From positions 7,262,209 to 7,326,208 of the forward strand of contig NC_049911.1 of assembly GCF_001411555.2 (NCBI RefSeq): DNA of 64,000 nucleotides. Reading direction: 5' to 3'. This DNA is from Juglans regia (lineage: Eukaryota; Streptophyta; Magnoliopsida; Fagales; Juglandaceae). This document shows positions 10,417 through 23,273 of this stretch, piece after piece; the first letter of the stretch is position 1; every line of letters begins with the position of its first letter. The translations under genes were made by a program, and so were the position numbers. The notes beneath the pieces are model-generated. The model did not search any database. It was not told the DNA's origin and saw only the letters and a program-made list of their open reading frames with translations.

Positions 10417-12455
10417 CTATGCAATGGCAGATGCTGCTTCAGGATGGTAAAGCAGCATCTCATTCAACATCATCTCCCTAATCATTTGTTCCCCCAAAGT
10501 TTCATCTATGTCGAGATTAATTGGGACCTGGGCAGGAGGATTGTTTCTTGGATCATACAGCCCTGACATGTAAGGGTGTTGGAGTGCCTCAGTGACAGTA
10601 ATTCTCTTAGTTGGATCAAACACAAGCATCCTTTGTAACAAGTCTATAGCCAAAGGATCAGCTTGGGGGTATAAACGGGAAAATTGCATTCCCCTTGAAA
10701 AGGGCAGTGATTTGATGAACTTCCGGGCCTTGGGATTGTCAATGAATTCAATATCAGCTTGGTTTTGGCTGCCAAGAACATTGATAATCAATTTCAGCTG
10801 GTTGAGGCACTCTGTTCCAGGAAAGATTGGTTTCCGACCAAGAATTTCAGCAAAAATGCATCCCACAGACCACACATCAATGGAGGTTCCATAATTGTCA
10901 CAGCACAAGAGGAGCTCTGGTGCACGGTACCAGCGAGTGACAACATACTCTGTCATGAACTGACCATTGCCCCCACTAGTTCGTGCCAGCCCAAAATCAC
11001 ATATCTTTAAGTCACAATTAGCATTCACAAGGAGGTTCCCAGGCTTCAAGTCCCGATGAAGGATGTTTGCTGAGTGAAGATATTTGAGCCCTCGAAGCAA
11101 CTAGCATGTGTAATGCGAGTGATCAATTAGTAGTAAGAAAATTGATAATCAGAAATTAACTAAAGCTTTATATCGTTAGGGACATATTAGATATTAACAA
11201 TGCAAGACCAAGACCAACATTCCTCAGAGCATATTGACTAAGATGCATAGAGGAGAATGCAGGAGGAATACTAGGAACCACTCAAGTATTGCTTGTTTGC
11301 ATCATATTGGACATTCGCATTACTACTAGAGGAAGCCACTCTAGGAGCAGAGGAGCACTTGTTAATTAATCTCCCAAAAAACAATAACAAGTGAATCACA
11401 AAACCACCTGGTCTTTACATTGAAAATAGGAGCATGTAAAGTAAAAATAGCACACCTTTATAAACAAGGCTGAATTGTAGAACTGTGTATTGGTCTACTT
11501 TTCTGAACTACTTTTCCAAGAAAAAAAAAAAAGTTGTTTGATCTACACTTGCACTCCTACAGCATTGTAATATTATTGTTTTCCCCCTCTATAGTAGCTC
11601 CTATAAAGTATAACAGGAATCCAATGATATAAGAACTGAGCTAGGACAATCATCAAAATCATGAGCTATCATGAACTTGGATTGTAAAACAGTACTTGCT
11701 GCTTTAACACCGATATGAATCTATACATGCCAATTCCAATTTCATTGTTCCTAGCACTTAGATACCCAAATTTAATTACAATCGAATATAATTTTTCTCT
11801 ATTAAATAAATTCCAGTAGAGAATGCTATTACAATTGGTTATTTTTATTAACAGCATATACTTGAGCAAACCGGTACCCATTTACAATGTATATAAGAAT
11901 GCAAATGCCAACATTAGGCCCCCAAAATCATGTACTTATTCGATTAAAAAGATCAAATTAATACCAACCTATTGGGAAGTCTAGCTGAAAGGACAAAAAT
12001 ACCATACACTTCTTGAGAGAGAACTTACTTACCTGAAACAAGAAATATTTGCAATGATCACCAGAAAGCGGCTGTGAGGACTTAATAATCTGATGAAGAT
12101 CAGTATCCATAAGTTCGTAAACCAAATACACGTCCTTGAAACTCGTCCGGTGAATAGGCATCATAACATCCTTCAAAGCAATGACATTCTCGTGTCGAAT
12201 ATGTCTAAGAAGCTTCAACTCCCTCAGCGTTCTCAGCGCATCAATGCGGTTCTCAAAGACATTGTTGATCTTCTTGATGGCAACTTTCTCGTTGGTTTCC
12301 CTGTTGATGGAGGAGCACACTACCCCATATGCCCCTCTACCTATGGGTTTGATCGGCACGTACTTGGTGTCGATCTCAAACAACGTTTGCCACATTGAGT
12401 AGTAATGCTTCCCTCGTTGCCTAACTCCATTCGGAGGCTCAACCAGAGTCGCCAT
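10417..12455 (-). CDS. MPK7: Group C mitogen-activated protein kinase, MPK7-like (2 coding exons)
   Basis: Serine/threonine MAP kinase, the last step of a MAPKKK-MAPKK-MAPK cascade, acting in cytosol and nucleus. Exons (minus strand): 12455-12033 (141 codons, ends CAG before GTAAGT) and 11100-10417 (227 codons plus stop, after a CTAG acceptor); both junctions are phase 0, giving 368 aa. Visible: glycine loop GRGAYGVV (39-46), ATP lysine in VAIKKI (K61), catalytic HRDLKPGN (156-163, D158), DFG (176-178), activation loop TEY (191-193) and the MAPK insert region. The N-terminus ([10 protein letters not shown]) and the C-terminus ([15 protein letters not shown]) are those of plant group C MAPKs (MPK1/2/7/14 in Arabidopsis). 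The length equals that known for Arabidopsis MPK7. All catalytic residues are intact. Assignment to MPK7 rather than MPK1/2 rests on recalled similarity and is less certain than the family. The gene stands alone among transposon-rich DNA. Confidence 0.95.
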
Positions 12456-13260
12456 TGCCCTATAAATTCACCACCCCAATAATTACAATTTACTGATCAG
12501 CAGCAATCAAACCAACAAAAATTATGACTAGTTCTTGGAACAACGATACTATTCACGACAATAATCACTGATAGTCCTAGTTATAGCAATCTATACATAG
12601 ATAAATTATAAAAGAGTTCAGAATTCGATCCTTACTTGCGGATTAAACTTCGGCGGGGGTTTCGAATTTCTGATCTTTTGCGGTTGCCTTGTTTGCGGTC
12701 TCGCTTTCTCTTCGACTTTTTTTCCCTTACTTTATACTAAAAATTATAACTTTTAACTTTTTCCCACCAAGAAAACATTCTCAGATTACAAATCCGTAGA
12801 GCATTCGAGGCACGAACCATTCCTGAGCTTTCACATAATTCTCGAAGCCAGTTTTCCGACAACGAAGCTCGGGATTTCACGCAATCCACGAATCACTGGA
12901 TCCGAAGCAAATTCACCCACCCTCCAAAAATCAGTTTCTTTTTCATTAAAAAAATTTCATTAAAAAAAACAAAATCTGTGAAAGAAAAAGATTGACCTTT
13001 TGAGAACTGATGATGAGCTCAGATGCAAATAGATCAGATGGGCCTGGGAATTAGGAGTGGTGGAATCGGGTGAGAGAGAGGCGAGGAAGCGATGAAAGAG
13101 AAGATCAAAGAGAACTACGAAAGGTTTAGGGGAAGGAAATAGTAGTAGAGGGTAGTGGTGTGAAGAGCCATCGAAGGAGAGGAGCACAGCGCAGTTTACA
13201 CGGCAATGCTTTCCGTGCAATGTAGATAAACGACAGCCACGGATCTTCCTTTGCAGTTTT
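12456..13260 (-). promoter_or_regulatory. MPK7-like 5' UTR with leader intron and probable promoter-proximal region
   Basis: Upstream of the ATG (12455) the minus strand reads TTATAG|GGCAATG, a good 3' splice site at 12460-12461. A consensus donor, CGCAA|GTAAG, lies at 12635/12636. This suggests a leader intron of 12460-12635 with the first non-coding exon upstream of 12636. The stretch to about 13260 is CT-rich on the minus strand (GA-rich on plus), typical of plant 5' leaders. A short open frame at 12960-13220 (minus) has no recognisable domain and is treated as leader or noise. Splice sites are seen; the transcript start is not. Confidence 0.5.
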
Positions 13261-14256
13261 TAGGAAATATCACCTCACCTATCTTTCAATCTCTTTTTCT
13301 TTCATGCACAGACAAACGGTCAGGTAGTAAATGGATAATTATAGATTTAACATAATTATATATTTCCGTTCATCGCGCCAAGCCGTCTCTCGTTCTCGCG
13401 CGCCTCTCATCCGCTCGATCAACTGACGGCTCACTCCCTCCAACCTGTATAAATCATGGAATCATCAATCATGTACTTAGTTCTGGATATTAATTATTAT
13501 GCATCAATTACTATTTATTTTTATATTTTATATTTATAATATTTTTATAAAATATAGAGTTATTTTTTATAAAATATATGATATTTTTTATAAAAGTACT
13601 GGCAGCTTGAAGCCGAGAGGTTGGGGGGCCGGGGCAGGCAAAAAGGGTCGGAGAGGGATATGGCTGGCTTTAGGAGATCAAGCTACGAGCCTGACTGACT
13701 GACTGACTTTGCTTGCACTTTAATTCATTTGGTTCAAAAAATTCATTAATTCAATCATTCAATCAGTCTCGTGAAGGTAGATTTTGTACCAATAACTTGG
13801 CTTTAATTTCCTCAGCAAGCAAGCAAGCGGTGCAGCACCACGTGTGGACAACATCACACTACTATTCTAATACATATAATTTAGTGGGTTAAGGCCGGCT
13901 GGCCTCTCTCATTTTTCTTCATTTCATCACCAACTTTAGTACTACTCTCTTTTAATTTAGTCTCTCTACTCAATTCGGCTGACCCATGATCATTAACTTT
14001 GACCATCTTATATATAATGCACTAATTAGGAAGTTTTATTTAATTGGGCCATTAATTATGTTAATTAAAACACTTTATTTAACAAAAAAAAAAGTTTTAA
14101 TATTGCTATAGTTATTTGGTATGCACATGATGTGAATATTGCAACAATTTATTCCTTAATATTCGACCTAAATGATCAAATTAATATATATATATATATA
14201 TATTGGATTATAATTTGGAGTAAGATATTCGATCTAAGATCATAATATATATATAT
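13261..14256. other. Upstream intergenic region of MPK7-like gene
   Basis: Mixed composition with CTCTCGTTCTCGCGCGCC (about 13388) and short direct repeats TGACTGACTGACTGAC (13693). A CACGTG-type G-box core (CCACGTGTGG) is seen at about 13838. No gene. Confidence 0.35.
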
Positions 14257-14400
14257 CACTACAAGAAAATTGTTTACTTGTGGCCAATTATTTTCTGCGA
14301 AAATGATTATTTATTACAAAGATGGTCTGTTTTCAGCACAAATAGTCATTATCGTCGTAAATAATGCGTTACAAATGCTTATTTTTCTCGTAATAATATT
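14257..14400 (-). mobile_element. MITE with CACTA-like ends, copy 1
   Basis: About 140 bp starting CACTACAAGAAAATTG; reverse complement of the 18186 family (shared AAAATGATTATTTATTAC, TATCGTCGTAAATAAT). The far end (TTTTTCTCGTAATA) is mutated. An open frame at 14270-14488 is this repeat, not a gene. Confidence 0.65.
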
Positions 14401-16601
14401 GCTTGATTTTATCATGCATATATATCTTATTATAATTTTTTTATTTTCAATATTTGAACTTATTGTTAAGATCTCAATGCATGACTAATTGCATTATTGT
14501 TTAGGGTTTTTTTTTTTTTTTTGGGTAAGTTTAATTTTAATTCAAGTAATATTGGGTTTTTGGAAACTAGGCATTGATCAGCAAAGTATAATATGTGAAA
14601 TATTTGTTACAAGGAATGTGTGAAAAGGGAAATGTAAGGAATGTGAAATCATGGGGTTAGAGCTTTTATCCTTCCTCCATGGATATAATGATAGGATGGG
14701 TCCATCACTTATATTTGAAAGCAATGTCTCTGTAATTGGTTTCTTTTCACGATGTCCGTGCAGCAAGAAAAGTGTCACATGCAAAACATGCAAAAACCGA
14801 CAAATAATATGCCCATGAAATATAGAAATTTCATTCGAATTAATTAATGCGTGTTTCACAAAAATATAAGTAAAGGATATACCCCAATATTGGAAGATCT
14901 TTACTCCAATAACTAGGGTTAATAATGTAATATTTCATTTAATTGATAGAAGAGTCTTTTTACAAAACATAGTTTTTGGTAAAATTAGATCGATTATTTT
15001 ATTATGTGAAAACGGCTTCCAATTAGAATAAAGCCCAAATATGGTAATGGGCTTTATGTTGGGCCTATGATTTGGGGAGCAGCCGATTGCACTTGACTTT
15101 CAACTGATAACAAATTGTGGTAAACACTGTTTGGGCTAGAAGTATAATAGTGTGGAACAAGTTGTCCCATAAATAATATTACCATTTGCCAACATAAGAA
15201 AAAGCTTTAGTCATAAATGAACAAGATTAAATCCACGAATTGATATGGTTTGATGTGATACATCAGATTGTAAAGTTAATTTTATTATAAAGTAGATCTA
15301 TCGAATTTCATGAAACTAGCTACATCAGTTTATGATATTACTTTGTTTAATTTATTTGTGTCTGTAATAGTTCTCAAAAAAATATATTTATAATTTGATG
15401 TGAATGACACACGTTTTCTACCGTTGATATTATAGAAATTGATTTATAGAGAAGATTAAAAATTGCAAAGAAAATCTTGTCGCATTAAATATGAGTAATG
15501 CTATCCATCATTCCTTTTATCATCATCTTCCTATCATTCCATTAGGCTATTATGTGATATTAATTGATTAAAGATGATTTATTATGTTTAACTTGTGCGT
15601 TAATCATTTAATCTCACATCATGACATGTTGAGCAGATGATAATAAAATGGTAATGATATCCTTACACTTCATTTACTATTGTTTTACTATCTAATTAAT
15701 TTTTTTTCTTTTGCTCTTTGAATCTGAATTAAAAATTTCAGAACATGACCTTCTTGAATAATTTAGAAGAAAATAAATTCAACCAACTAACATAATCATG
15801 AAAATTAATTAAAAATAAATTCAATTTATAAAAAAATTGACATTTTTTTGCTCTTAGTTAATTTGGTTGACTGAACTTATTCTCTTTTAGATTATGCAAG
15901 AATATCATATTTTGAGATTTTTAATTCAAATTCAAATAATAAAAAGAAAAAAGAGAAATTCGATAGTAAAAGCATAACAGTAAAAGAGGCGTCAGGATAT
16001 TATTATCCTAATAAAATAGATGATAAATAAAATTTTTTCTTAAATATATAAAGAATATCTTAAAATTGTGGTAATGAATGATATTTGTATTACTTATTTC
16101 ATACATCCGACATGTTGACTGACAGCCCAGCTTGGTGTCGACACATGAGTTGGAATAATATTATTGTGAAACCCATACCATGTCTTTGGTGAATCTCTCT
16201 AATCTATACATTCCTGACAGTACTGTGATTATATGCCTTTTTGCTAAAACTAGGTAATTTATACCAACAAGCATTGACAGCTAGCTGGGATTGATGGCAT
16301 TTGTTTTATCGATCAAAATCATGATGGTCCAATGAATGTATGCCTGCCGATCGAATGAATACAGATTATTTATCAATTGATTCCCTGAAAAATATGCATT
16401 AATTACAAATTAATAAGAATATAATTGCCTTTAAGCCTGCAGCTAGCAGGCCCAACTTTAGATCAAAACCACCCCCCCCACACTTTTTCGGTGCTTATCC
16501 GCTGAAAAATATACAACTTTCCACTCTGATAAACTAACTTTTTCTCATTAAAAAAATTGAAATATTCTATATGCAAACAGCTTGCTTATTGATACATTTA
16601 G
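14401..16601. other. Intergenic, no gene
   Basis: AT-rich. The open frame at 14578-14859 (minus) has no recognised motif. Palindromic AT-rich sections at about 15490-16080 look like MITE relics. Confidence 0.35.
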
Positions 16602-16985
16602 GCCTGATTTATATAGTGAATTGAGATAATTTATAAATAATAGTGAGATATTTGAGTTAAGATGATATGAGTAAGAAATATTTTAAATTAAAATATTTTA
16701 TGGAGCTTTAGAAAATAAGAGAGAAAAAGTTGAGTAAAAATATTATAATAAACTTAAAATAAGAATATAATTTTATAATATTATTTTTATTTTGAGATTT
16801 GAAAATTTTTATTTTTATTTTTTTTGTGTTTTATTTATAAGTTTAGAAAAGTTGTAATAGTTAAGTAATGATTAGATAAAAAAAATTAAAAATTAAAAAT
16901 TAAAAAATATTTATATTTATACTGTTTAAATATTAAAATAAAATAAAATGATATGAAAGCATATCTATATCCAAAGCAGACCTTA
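16602..16985. mobile_element. MITE of the GATGAGATG family, copy c (diverged)
   Basis: Begins GCCTGATTTATATAGTGAATTG (compare GGTTTAGATAGTGAGTTG at 9181) and ends TATATCCAAAGCAGACCTTA. AT-rich core with TTGAGTAAAAATATTATAAT. Assignment is by general layout. Confidence 0.4.
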
Positions 16986-18185
16986 TTGATATGCAAGCTT
17001 ACCCTATCAGCTAGTCTAAAAAAATTAGGATAGACTTTTCTCTCAGAAGAAATTTCATCCAACCCATCAATAAATGCGACAAGTTTTAATTTATTAAACA
17101 TTTGACAATCACATGCTTTCTTAAGGGTTTAATTTAAAAAACAGATATATGTCCATTCATTAAAAAATGTATATACTCGCTCAAGAGACGTGTCAGTTTT
17201 TAAAATAGATTGAACACTTCAGAAAAACTCTGTTGAAAAAAATATGTTTTAAGTTAGAAAATGTTATTATGTGTTTATTTTTTATTAGAAAATGTACGTT
17301 ATTATGTCGTCTGTGTTTATTTTTTATTTTAATTGTTTATATATTTAATTTTTTTATTTAATAATTAAAAAAGTTATTTTTAATATATTGGTATATTTTT
17401 TTATTTTTTAAATATATTAAAAAATATAAAAAAGAAGATAAAAATTAAAAAAAATAATTTTTTGCGGATTCGCCAAAGCTGTCCCGCACGCTAGCAGCGC
17501 TCTTTCAAGTTATATAACTGTATTTACTATCTACACTCATTACCGGAAATGTATTCTTAAGAAGAGACACTTGCGACTACTCGGCGGCGACTTTTTTCGC
17601 ATTTTTACAGCGATTTTAGGACTTTTTACAGTGACTTTTTATATTGGTTGACTGGCAATATAGAAGTGATCATAGCGGATCATATAATTAATTCTTAATT
17701 TCCATCTACCTAAAAAAATTAAATATATATAAAAATTAGAAAATAAAAAAAGAAAAAAAGCTGTGGACCGGAAGAGTATATATATATATATAGTGCGTCC
17801 AACGTGGATTCCAATCTGTGGCTGGGTATGCAAAGTGGATTAGACAGAGACTTTCTCTTGTAATTTTATATTCATGTGTCTTAATTAATTAATTAATTAC
17901 ATCTAATATACAAATGGCTAGCGAATGGCATCTTGGGATCCCAATGTCCTTGTCAATAAAATAAGTCTTTTATATAGCACCTTCATTTTGAATCTTTGAT
18001 TATGCATGCCTAGCTAGCTCTACAGAAGTCGTACATTAATTCAATTAATATTTGTTCCCCAATAACATTTAGTTTAAATTACTAAACTTGAACCCATAAT
18101 GCTCTTGCTTGTCACCGCAACATGACCAATTTTGTCGTCTTTAATTACGCTAGTATTGACAAAATTTAAGATAAGAACAACATTA
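16986..18185. other. Intergenic, AT-rich, MITE relics
   Basis: A very AT-rich core at about 17220-17460 ends in a GC-richer GCACGCTAGCAGCGCTC. No gene supported. Confidence 0.35.
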
Positions 18186-18325
18186 CATTACAAGAAAAAC
18201 GAATATTTATGATGGATTATTTACGATAAGAATGATTATTTGCGACAAAAATAAACTCATTTTAGTAATAAATAATCATTTTTGCAAGAAATAACTAGTC
18301 ACAAATAATCAATTTTCTTGTAGTG
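18186..18325 (+). mobile_element. MITE with CACTA-like ends, copy 2
   Basis: 140 bp; starts CATTACAAGAAAAA and ends TTTTCTTGTAGTG, the inverted terminal sequence typical of plant CACTA (CMC) transposons. The interior has ATTATTTGCGACAAAA and a near-palindromic layout. Same family as copies at 14257 and 35535. Confidence 0.7.
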
Positions 18326-18982
18326 ATTTCTCTGTAGATAACAATTCCGAAACCTTAAACTTTGATTTGTTTAGATTAACACAAGTTTAAACAGAGAGCA
18401 TTGATCAGACTCATGTTTAAAGAAAGGTTATGATCTCTTAAGAACAGGAAAAAGAAAATTGATCAAGGAATGGAATAGGGGGATAAGAAAAGGTCGGCAA
18501 TAGGCAATTCTGCATGATGAGTAGATAACAGCCTGAAAAAGAAGTAAAGTAAAACAGAAAAAAGAGAGAAAAAAAGAAAAAGAAATTAGAATTTGAAGTT
18601 TGGAGGTGATGATCACAAACTTCCCGCGGCCGGCCATGAAACCTTTTTCTTAATTTGATGTTAATTAATTTTTTTTTGTGGTGCTGATGATCTGATTATA
18701 ATAGTCCTTGTTTTTTGCTCTTTTCACTAAAAGGCAGCTTAGTCGACCATTCGTTTCCAATAATTCAGCAAGCAGTACCAGTACTACTACAACCATATAC
18801 ATATATATATATATATATATAAACAGTACTATATATTAATTAATTCACACATCGATCGGTAATTGGCCTGCCCTCTTCCTTGTAAGCTAATCTGTCGGAT
18901 TCATTAATTATTATAAGAAAATGATCAATTCGATCGATGAATCAAATACACCATGTTTCTTCCTAGCTAGCTCATTCCCATT

Positions 18983-18985
<3 letters not shown>

Positions 18986-19022
<37 letters not shown>
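18986..19022. repeat. (AT)n microsatellite
   Basis: About 37 bp uninterrupted. Confidence 0.9.
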
Positions 19023-19026
<4 letters not shown>

Positions 19027-19307
19027 TATTTCTTTGTACGTCTTGGCTTTCCTTTAATGTAACATGAGGCGTCACAATAATTAGTGTAATTACATAAATA
19101 GCATGCAGTTGAAATATTGAGGGTCTCTCCTTAATTGTTTGATGAATATATTCCCATCGATCATGGCCCGCGGGTAATTAGAGATCAGCCACTTTTTTCT
19201 GTATGATAGTACATTCTACGTAGATCATATTATATATCCTAAATCTAGGTTTACAAGTATACGGGGTCCCTAATTAATTATCGATTCATGAGATATATGA
19301 ATAAATC

Positions 19308-19308
<1 letters not shown>

Positions 19309-19341
<33 letters not shown>
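19309..19341. repeat. Compound (TA)n(CA)n microsatellite
   Basis: About 22 bp of TA followed by CA units. Confidence 0.88.
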
Positions 19342-19342
<1 letters not shown>

Positions 19343-19479
19343 TAACCTTGCATACATACATATACATTACATATATATCATGTGTATATATATGTAAGCA
19401 TGTATGTATCTATATATGTGTGTGTGTTTTTCTTGGGCATCCTCTTCTTGCAAGCTGATTTTCAAGGTTTAGCATAACT

Positions 19480-19671
19480 TATCAAGAACCCCAATTTCCA
19501 GAGAGAAAAATATTCTTTCGTATATTGATATTTTCATTACATAAACATACAAAGTTGCCTTATGTACAAAAACTAAACTCCACTCTCATTGGCTAAAACA
19601 TTAATAGAAAGATAACTAAACTTTCTATATGTACACGTGTAAAAACATAAAGAAAGCCTAAATCTTAATTA
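19480..19671 (-). repeat. 3' LTR of the Copia element
   Basis: About 192 bp, similar over its whole length to the 5' LTR with scattered substitutions and small indels. The outer end is TATCAAG on plus, directly after TAACT. The inner end could be 2 bp further right, because the 3' LTR reads TATAATTAAG after the purine tract. Confidence 0.9.
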
Positions 19672-19755
19672 TACTCTCTCTCAAGATGAACTATATATAT
19701 ATGTTTACTAGCCATCTTGCCAATAAGATGATTAACCTGATACAAACCAAGTGCC

Positions 19756-22700
19756 TTAATTAGTTAAAATGTTTGCTATTTGGTTATTGGATTTTACATG
19801 AAATAGTTTAATAACTCCAGCTTGTAACTCCTCCCTCACAATGTGACAATCCAACTCAATGTGTTTCGTTCTCTCATGATATATTGGATTCGAAGAAATG
19901 TGAATTGCAACTTGAGAATCACAGTACATTAGAGCAGCTTGAGAATGCACATACCAAAATTTGCTAACAGATTGTTCAACCAAGTTATTTCACAAACTGC
20001 TGCTGCTATTACTATATACTCTGACTCAGCAGAGGACCTAGAGATGGTATGCTGCTTTTTCGATTTCCAACTAACTAAATTGTCACCCAAGAAGATAGTA
20101 TATCCAGTCACAGACCTTCTAGTGTCAGGGCATGCTGCCCAATCTGAGTCTGTGTAGATCTTGAGTTGAAAATCTATTGAGGAAGAAGAGAAAAACAAGC
20201 CTAAGCCAATTGTGTTTTTTATATACTGAACCACTCTATGAGCTTCTGGCATGTATGGTTTTCTTGGCTTGTGCATAAACTGACTTAACTTCTGAACAAA
20301 AAAAGTAATATCTGGCCTTGTAATAGTCAAGTAGATCAGTCTCCCAATCAACCTTCTATATTGGGAAGGGTTTGATAATTCATCACCACTGTTGGCACTT
20401 AGAATCAGATTTTGTTCCATTAGAGAGCTTGTTGGTTTGCAACCAAGCAAGCCACAATCTTCCATAATTTCTAAGGAGTACTTTCTCTGGCAAAGATGAA
20501 TTCCTTTACAAGATCTAGTAGCCTCTAGATCCAAAAAATATTTCAAGGGTTCTAAATCTTTCAACTTAAAATGAGTATTCATATATGCTTTTAAAGCATC
20601 CACAGCTGAAACATTATTACTTGCAACTAAAATCTCATCAACATAGACTAAAAGCATGATGACTGAGGTACCTTCTTGTTTGCTGAAAAGTGAATAGTCT
20701 GATTTTGATTGAGTAAAACCAGTGGCCATCAAAGTCGAGGAGAATTTTGCAAACCATTGTCTTGAGGCTTGTTTTAAGTCATACAGAGACTTTTTGAGTT
20801 TACAAACCAGATTTGACTCCTCCTTGCTATCAAGTCCAGATGACAAAGACATGTAAACCTCTTCTTGAAGATCACCATTCAAGAAAGCAGTATTCACATC
20901 CAGTTGAATAATAGGCCAATTCTTGATAGCAGCTATAGGTAAAAAAAATCCTATTGTAAGTTTGGCTACTGGACTGAATGTTTCGTAGTAGTCAAACCCA
21001 TCCAATTGAGTTTACCCCTTAGCTACCAATCGAGCGTTGCATCTCTCCACACTACCATTAAATCTAAGCTTCAACTTATACACCCATTTATAACCAACTG
21101 GGTGTTTGCCATCAGGTGGAGGAACCAAATCCCATGTTTCATTTTCTTCTAAGGCTAAGATTTCTGATTGCATAACATCCCTCCATTTAGGATATAAAAT
21201 GGCTTGAGAATAAGTCTTGAGTTCAATCAGAGTAGAAGTAGTAAGAACAAAAGACTTATGAGAAGTTGACAATCTGTCATAGCTCAGGTATTTATTGAGT
21301 GGATGAGAAGTACTCAAGGAACCAGCAGCTTGTTGATCAGAGAAATGGGATGATTGCAAACTAGCATGTTGACAGTGATAGGATTGAAGATATGTGGGAG
21401 GATGTCTAGGCCTAGTTGATCTCCTGGGAGGATCAACTTGAGTAGTTGATATAGGAAATGAAATGGCAGGATGATGTTATGAAACTGAGAGAGGTGCAGA
21501 AATGGGAATATTATAATTTGAACCAGGAAATGGAATAGAACAATTAGAAGAATTGTTCTTAGAAAGTGAAAAAAAAAAAAGAGATTTTGAGCAGGAAATG
21601 GTGTTGATGAAGAAGTACAAAAAGGAAAAACATCTCCATGAAATACTACATCTCTAGAAATATAGCAAATTTGAGTTTCTAGGTTTAACAATTTATAACC
21701 CTTAACACCAAAGGGATATCCTAGAAAAACAGACTTCATAGCTCTTGGAGAAAATTTAGATCGATTATGAGAGAGTGTTGAACTAAAACACAAACAACCA
21801 AACACTTTTAGATGTGAAAAAGAGGAAATTTTGTGATATAAAAGCTCAAAAGGAGTCTTATTCAAAAGAAGAGGACTCAAGGTTCCATTAGTGAGGTAAA
21901 CAGCTGTAAGTACACCGTCTTCCCAAAAAGAAATAGGAAGTTTAGCATGAAAATGAAGTGACCTTGCCACATTGAGAATATGTTGATGTTTCCTCTCCAC
22001 AACAGAATTTTGTTGTGGAGTATCAACACAACTCAATTGGTGAAGGACTCCTTTAAAAGCAAAGAAAGCCTTCAAAGCAAACTCAGGTCCATTATCAGAC
22101 CTAAGTGCTTTAATTTTAACATTGAATTGAGTTTCTACATGAATGAATAAAGACTGCAAAAGAGGAGCAGCTTCAGCTTCAGATTTTGATTTCATTAGGT
22201 ATACCCAAGTAGCTCTAGAGAAGTCATCAACTATTGAAAGAAAATACCTAAATCCATCATTAGTTTGGACTGCCATTGGTCCCCATATATCACAATGCAC
22301 CGAATCAAAAGAAGATGCACATTTATTATTACCAATAGGAGAGGGTAAACGTTTTTGTTTAGCAATAGGACAAGTAGTGAATGAATCAAACTTGGAAGTC
22401 AAAACAGGAATGTGTTTATGCAAAAGTTGCACTCTAGAAAAAGATGGATGTCCTAATCTAAAGTGTCATAAGGCTACATCAGATTGATCAGAAAAACAAC
22501 TAGAGGAAGAAGAATAACTGTGAAGAATAGATGAGTTGGGAGCAGTCAACTTGTATAGACCATCTTGCAATTCACTCATACCAATCATCTTCCAATTTGC
22601 TAGGTCCTGCAGAAAGCAATTATCTTTAAGAATTAAGCAACAGTTGAGGGTTTGTGTTAATTTGCTGACTAAAAAAAGATTAAAGGAAAAAATAGGTACA

Positions 22701-23200
22701 CATAAAACATTGGTTAAGGTATGAGTATGACTCAAAATGATATCACCAATATGTGTAATCTCTGCATAGGTACCATTAGGCAGCTTGACTGAATTAGAAA
22801 CAACAGTAGGCGTGCTAGTTTAAAGACTTGGAGAGTGAACCATATGATCTAAAGCTCCACTATCAATGATCCAAGAATACAAATTGACTGAATTTTCAGC
22901 AACACACAAGGTTTTGTGTTTACCTGAAAAATTTGGAACCAATGCCATGTTGACTAAAGGAGTGGCAAGAGATGAAGCTGGTTTCAGCAAGGCTAGTAAT
23001 TGTTGACATTGCTCCACAGTCAGAGGTAGGTTAGAGAAATTCTCAATGTTCTGAACTGCATTAACAACACTGCCACCTTTGGACTTATCCCTAAACTTAT
23101 AGTTAGGAGGATAACTATGAAGTTTGTAACATTTGTCAATTGTGTGTCCCACAATACCACAGTGACTGCAGGTGACTTTGCTATGTGTATTTCCCTTAAA
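19756..23200 (-). pseudogene. Copia pol: protease, integrase, reverse transcriptase, RNase H
   Basis: In order on minus: zinc knuckle; protease WIIDSGALDHM (about 22845-22880); GAG-pre-integrase HxxxGHPS region (about 22440); integrase with D in HCDIWGP, D in LRSDNGPEF and E in VVERKH (22432-21314); RT with [10 protein letters not shown] and [11 protein letters not shown] (21005-19929 frame); RNase H with [19 protein letters not shown] and SRSSAESEY. The second Asp of the RT YVDD box is Glu here. In-frame stops occur after the protease, before HFRLGHPS (Trp codon now TGA) and in GYTQ (Tyr codon now TAA). A frameshift after integrase coincides with a poly(A/T) run near 21570. Confidence 0.92.
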
Positions 23201-23273
23201 ATTCCTAAAGGAATTGTCTGTTTTAGCAGCTAAAGCTACTGATTCAACAGAGGAAACAATAGTATTTTTTTGA

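Larger units (their letters stand above)
18326..19474. other. Intergenic with several AT microsatellites
   Basis: Contains (AT)n at 18801-18820, 18986-19022 and 19309-19330 followed by (CA)n. An open frame on minus at 18428-18637 starts MAGRGKFVII and is hydrophobic but has no known peptide-hormone motif; not called. Confidence 0.4.

Noticed and set aside
12093..12398. Plus-strand frames opposite the MAP kinase exon 1
   Set aside because: Antisense shadows of a strongly conserved coding exon.
18428..18637. Possible small secreted peptide on minus (MAGRGKFVII)
   Set aside because: Hydrophobic but without a recognisable CLE, RALF, CEP or similar motif; composition matches AT/AG-rich noise.
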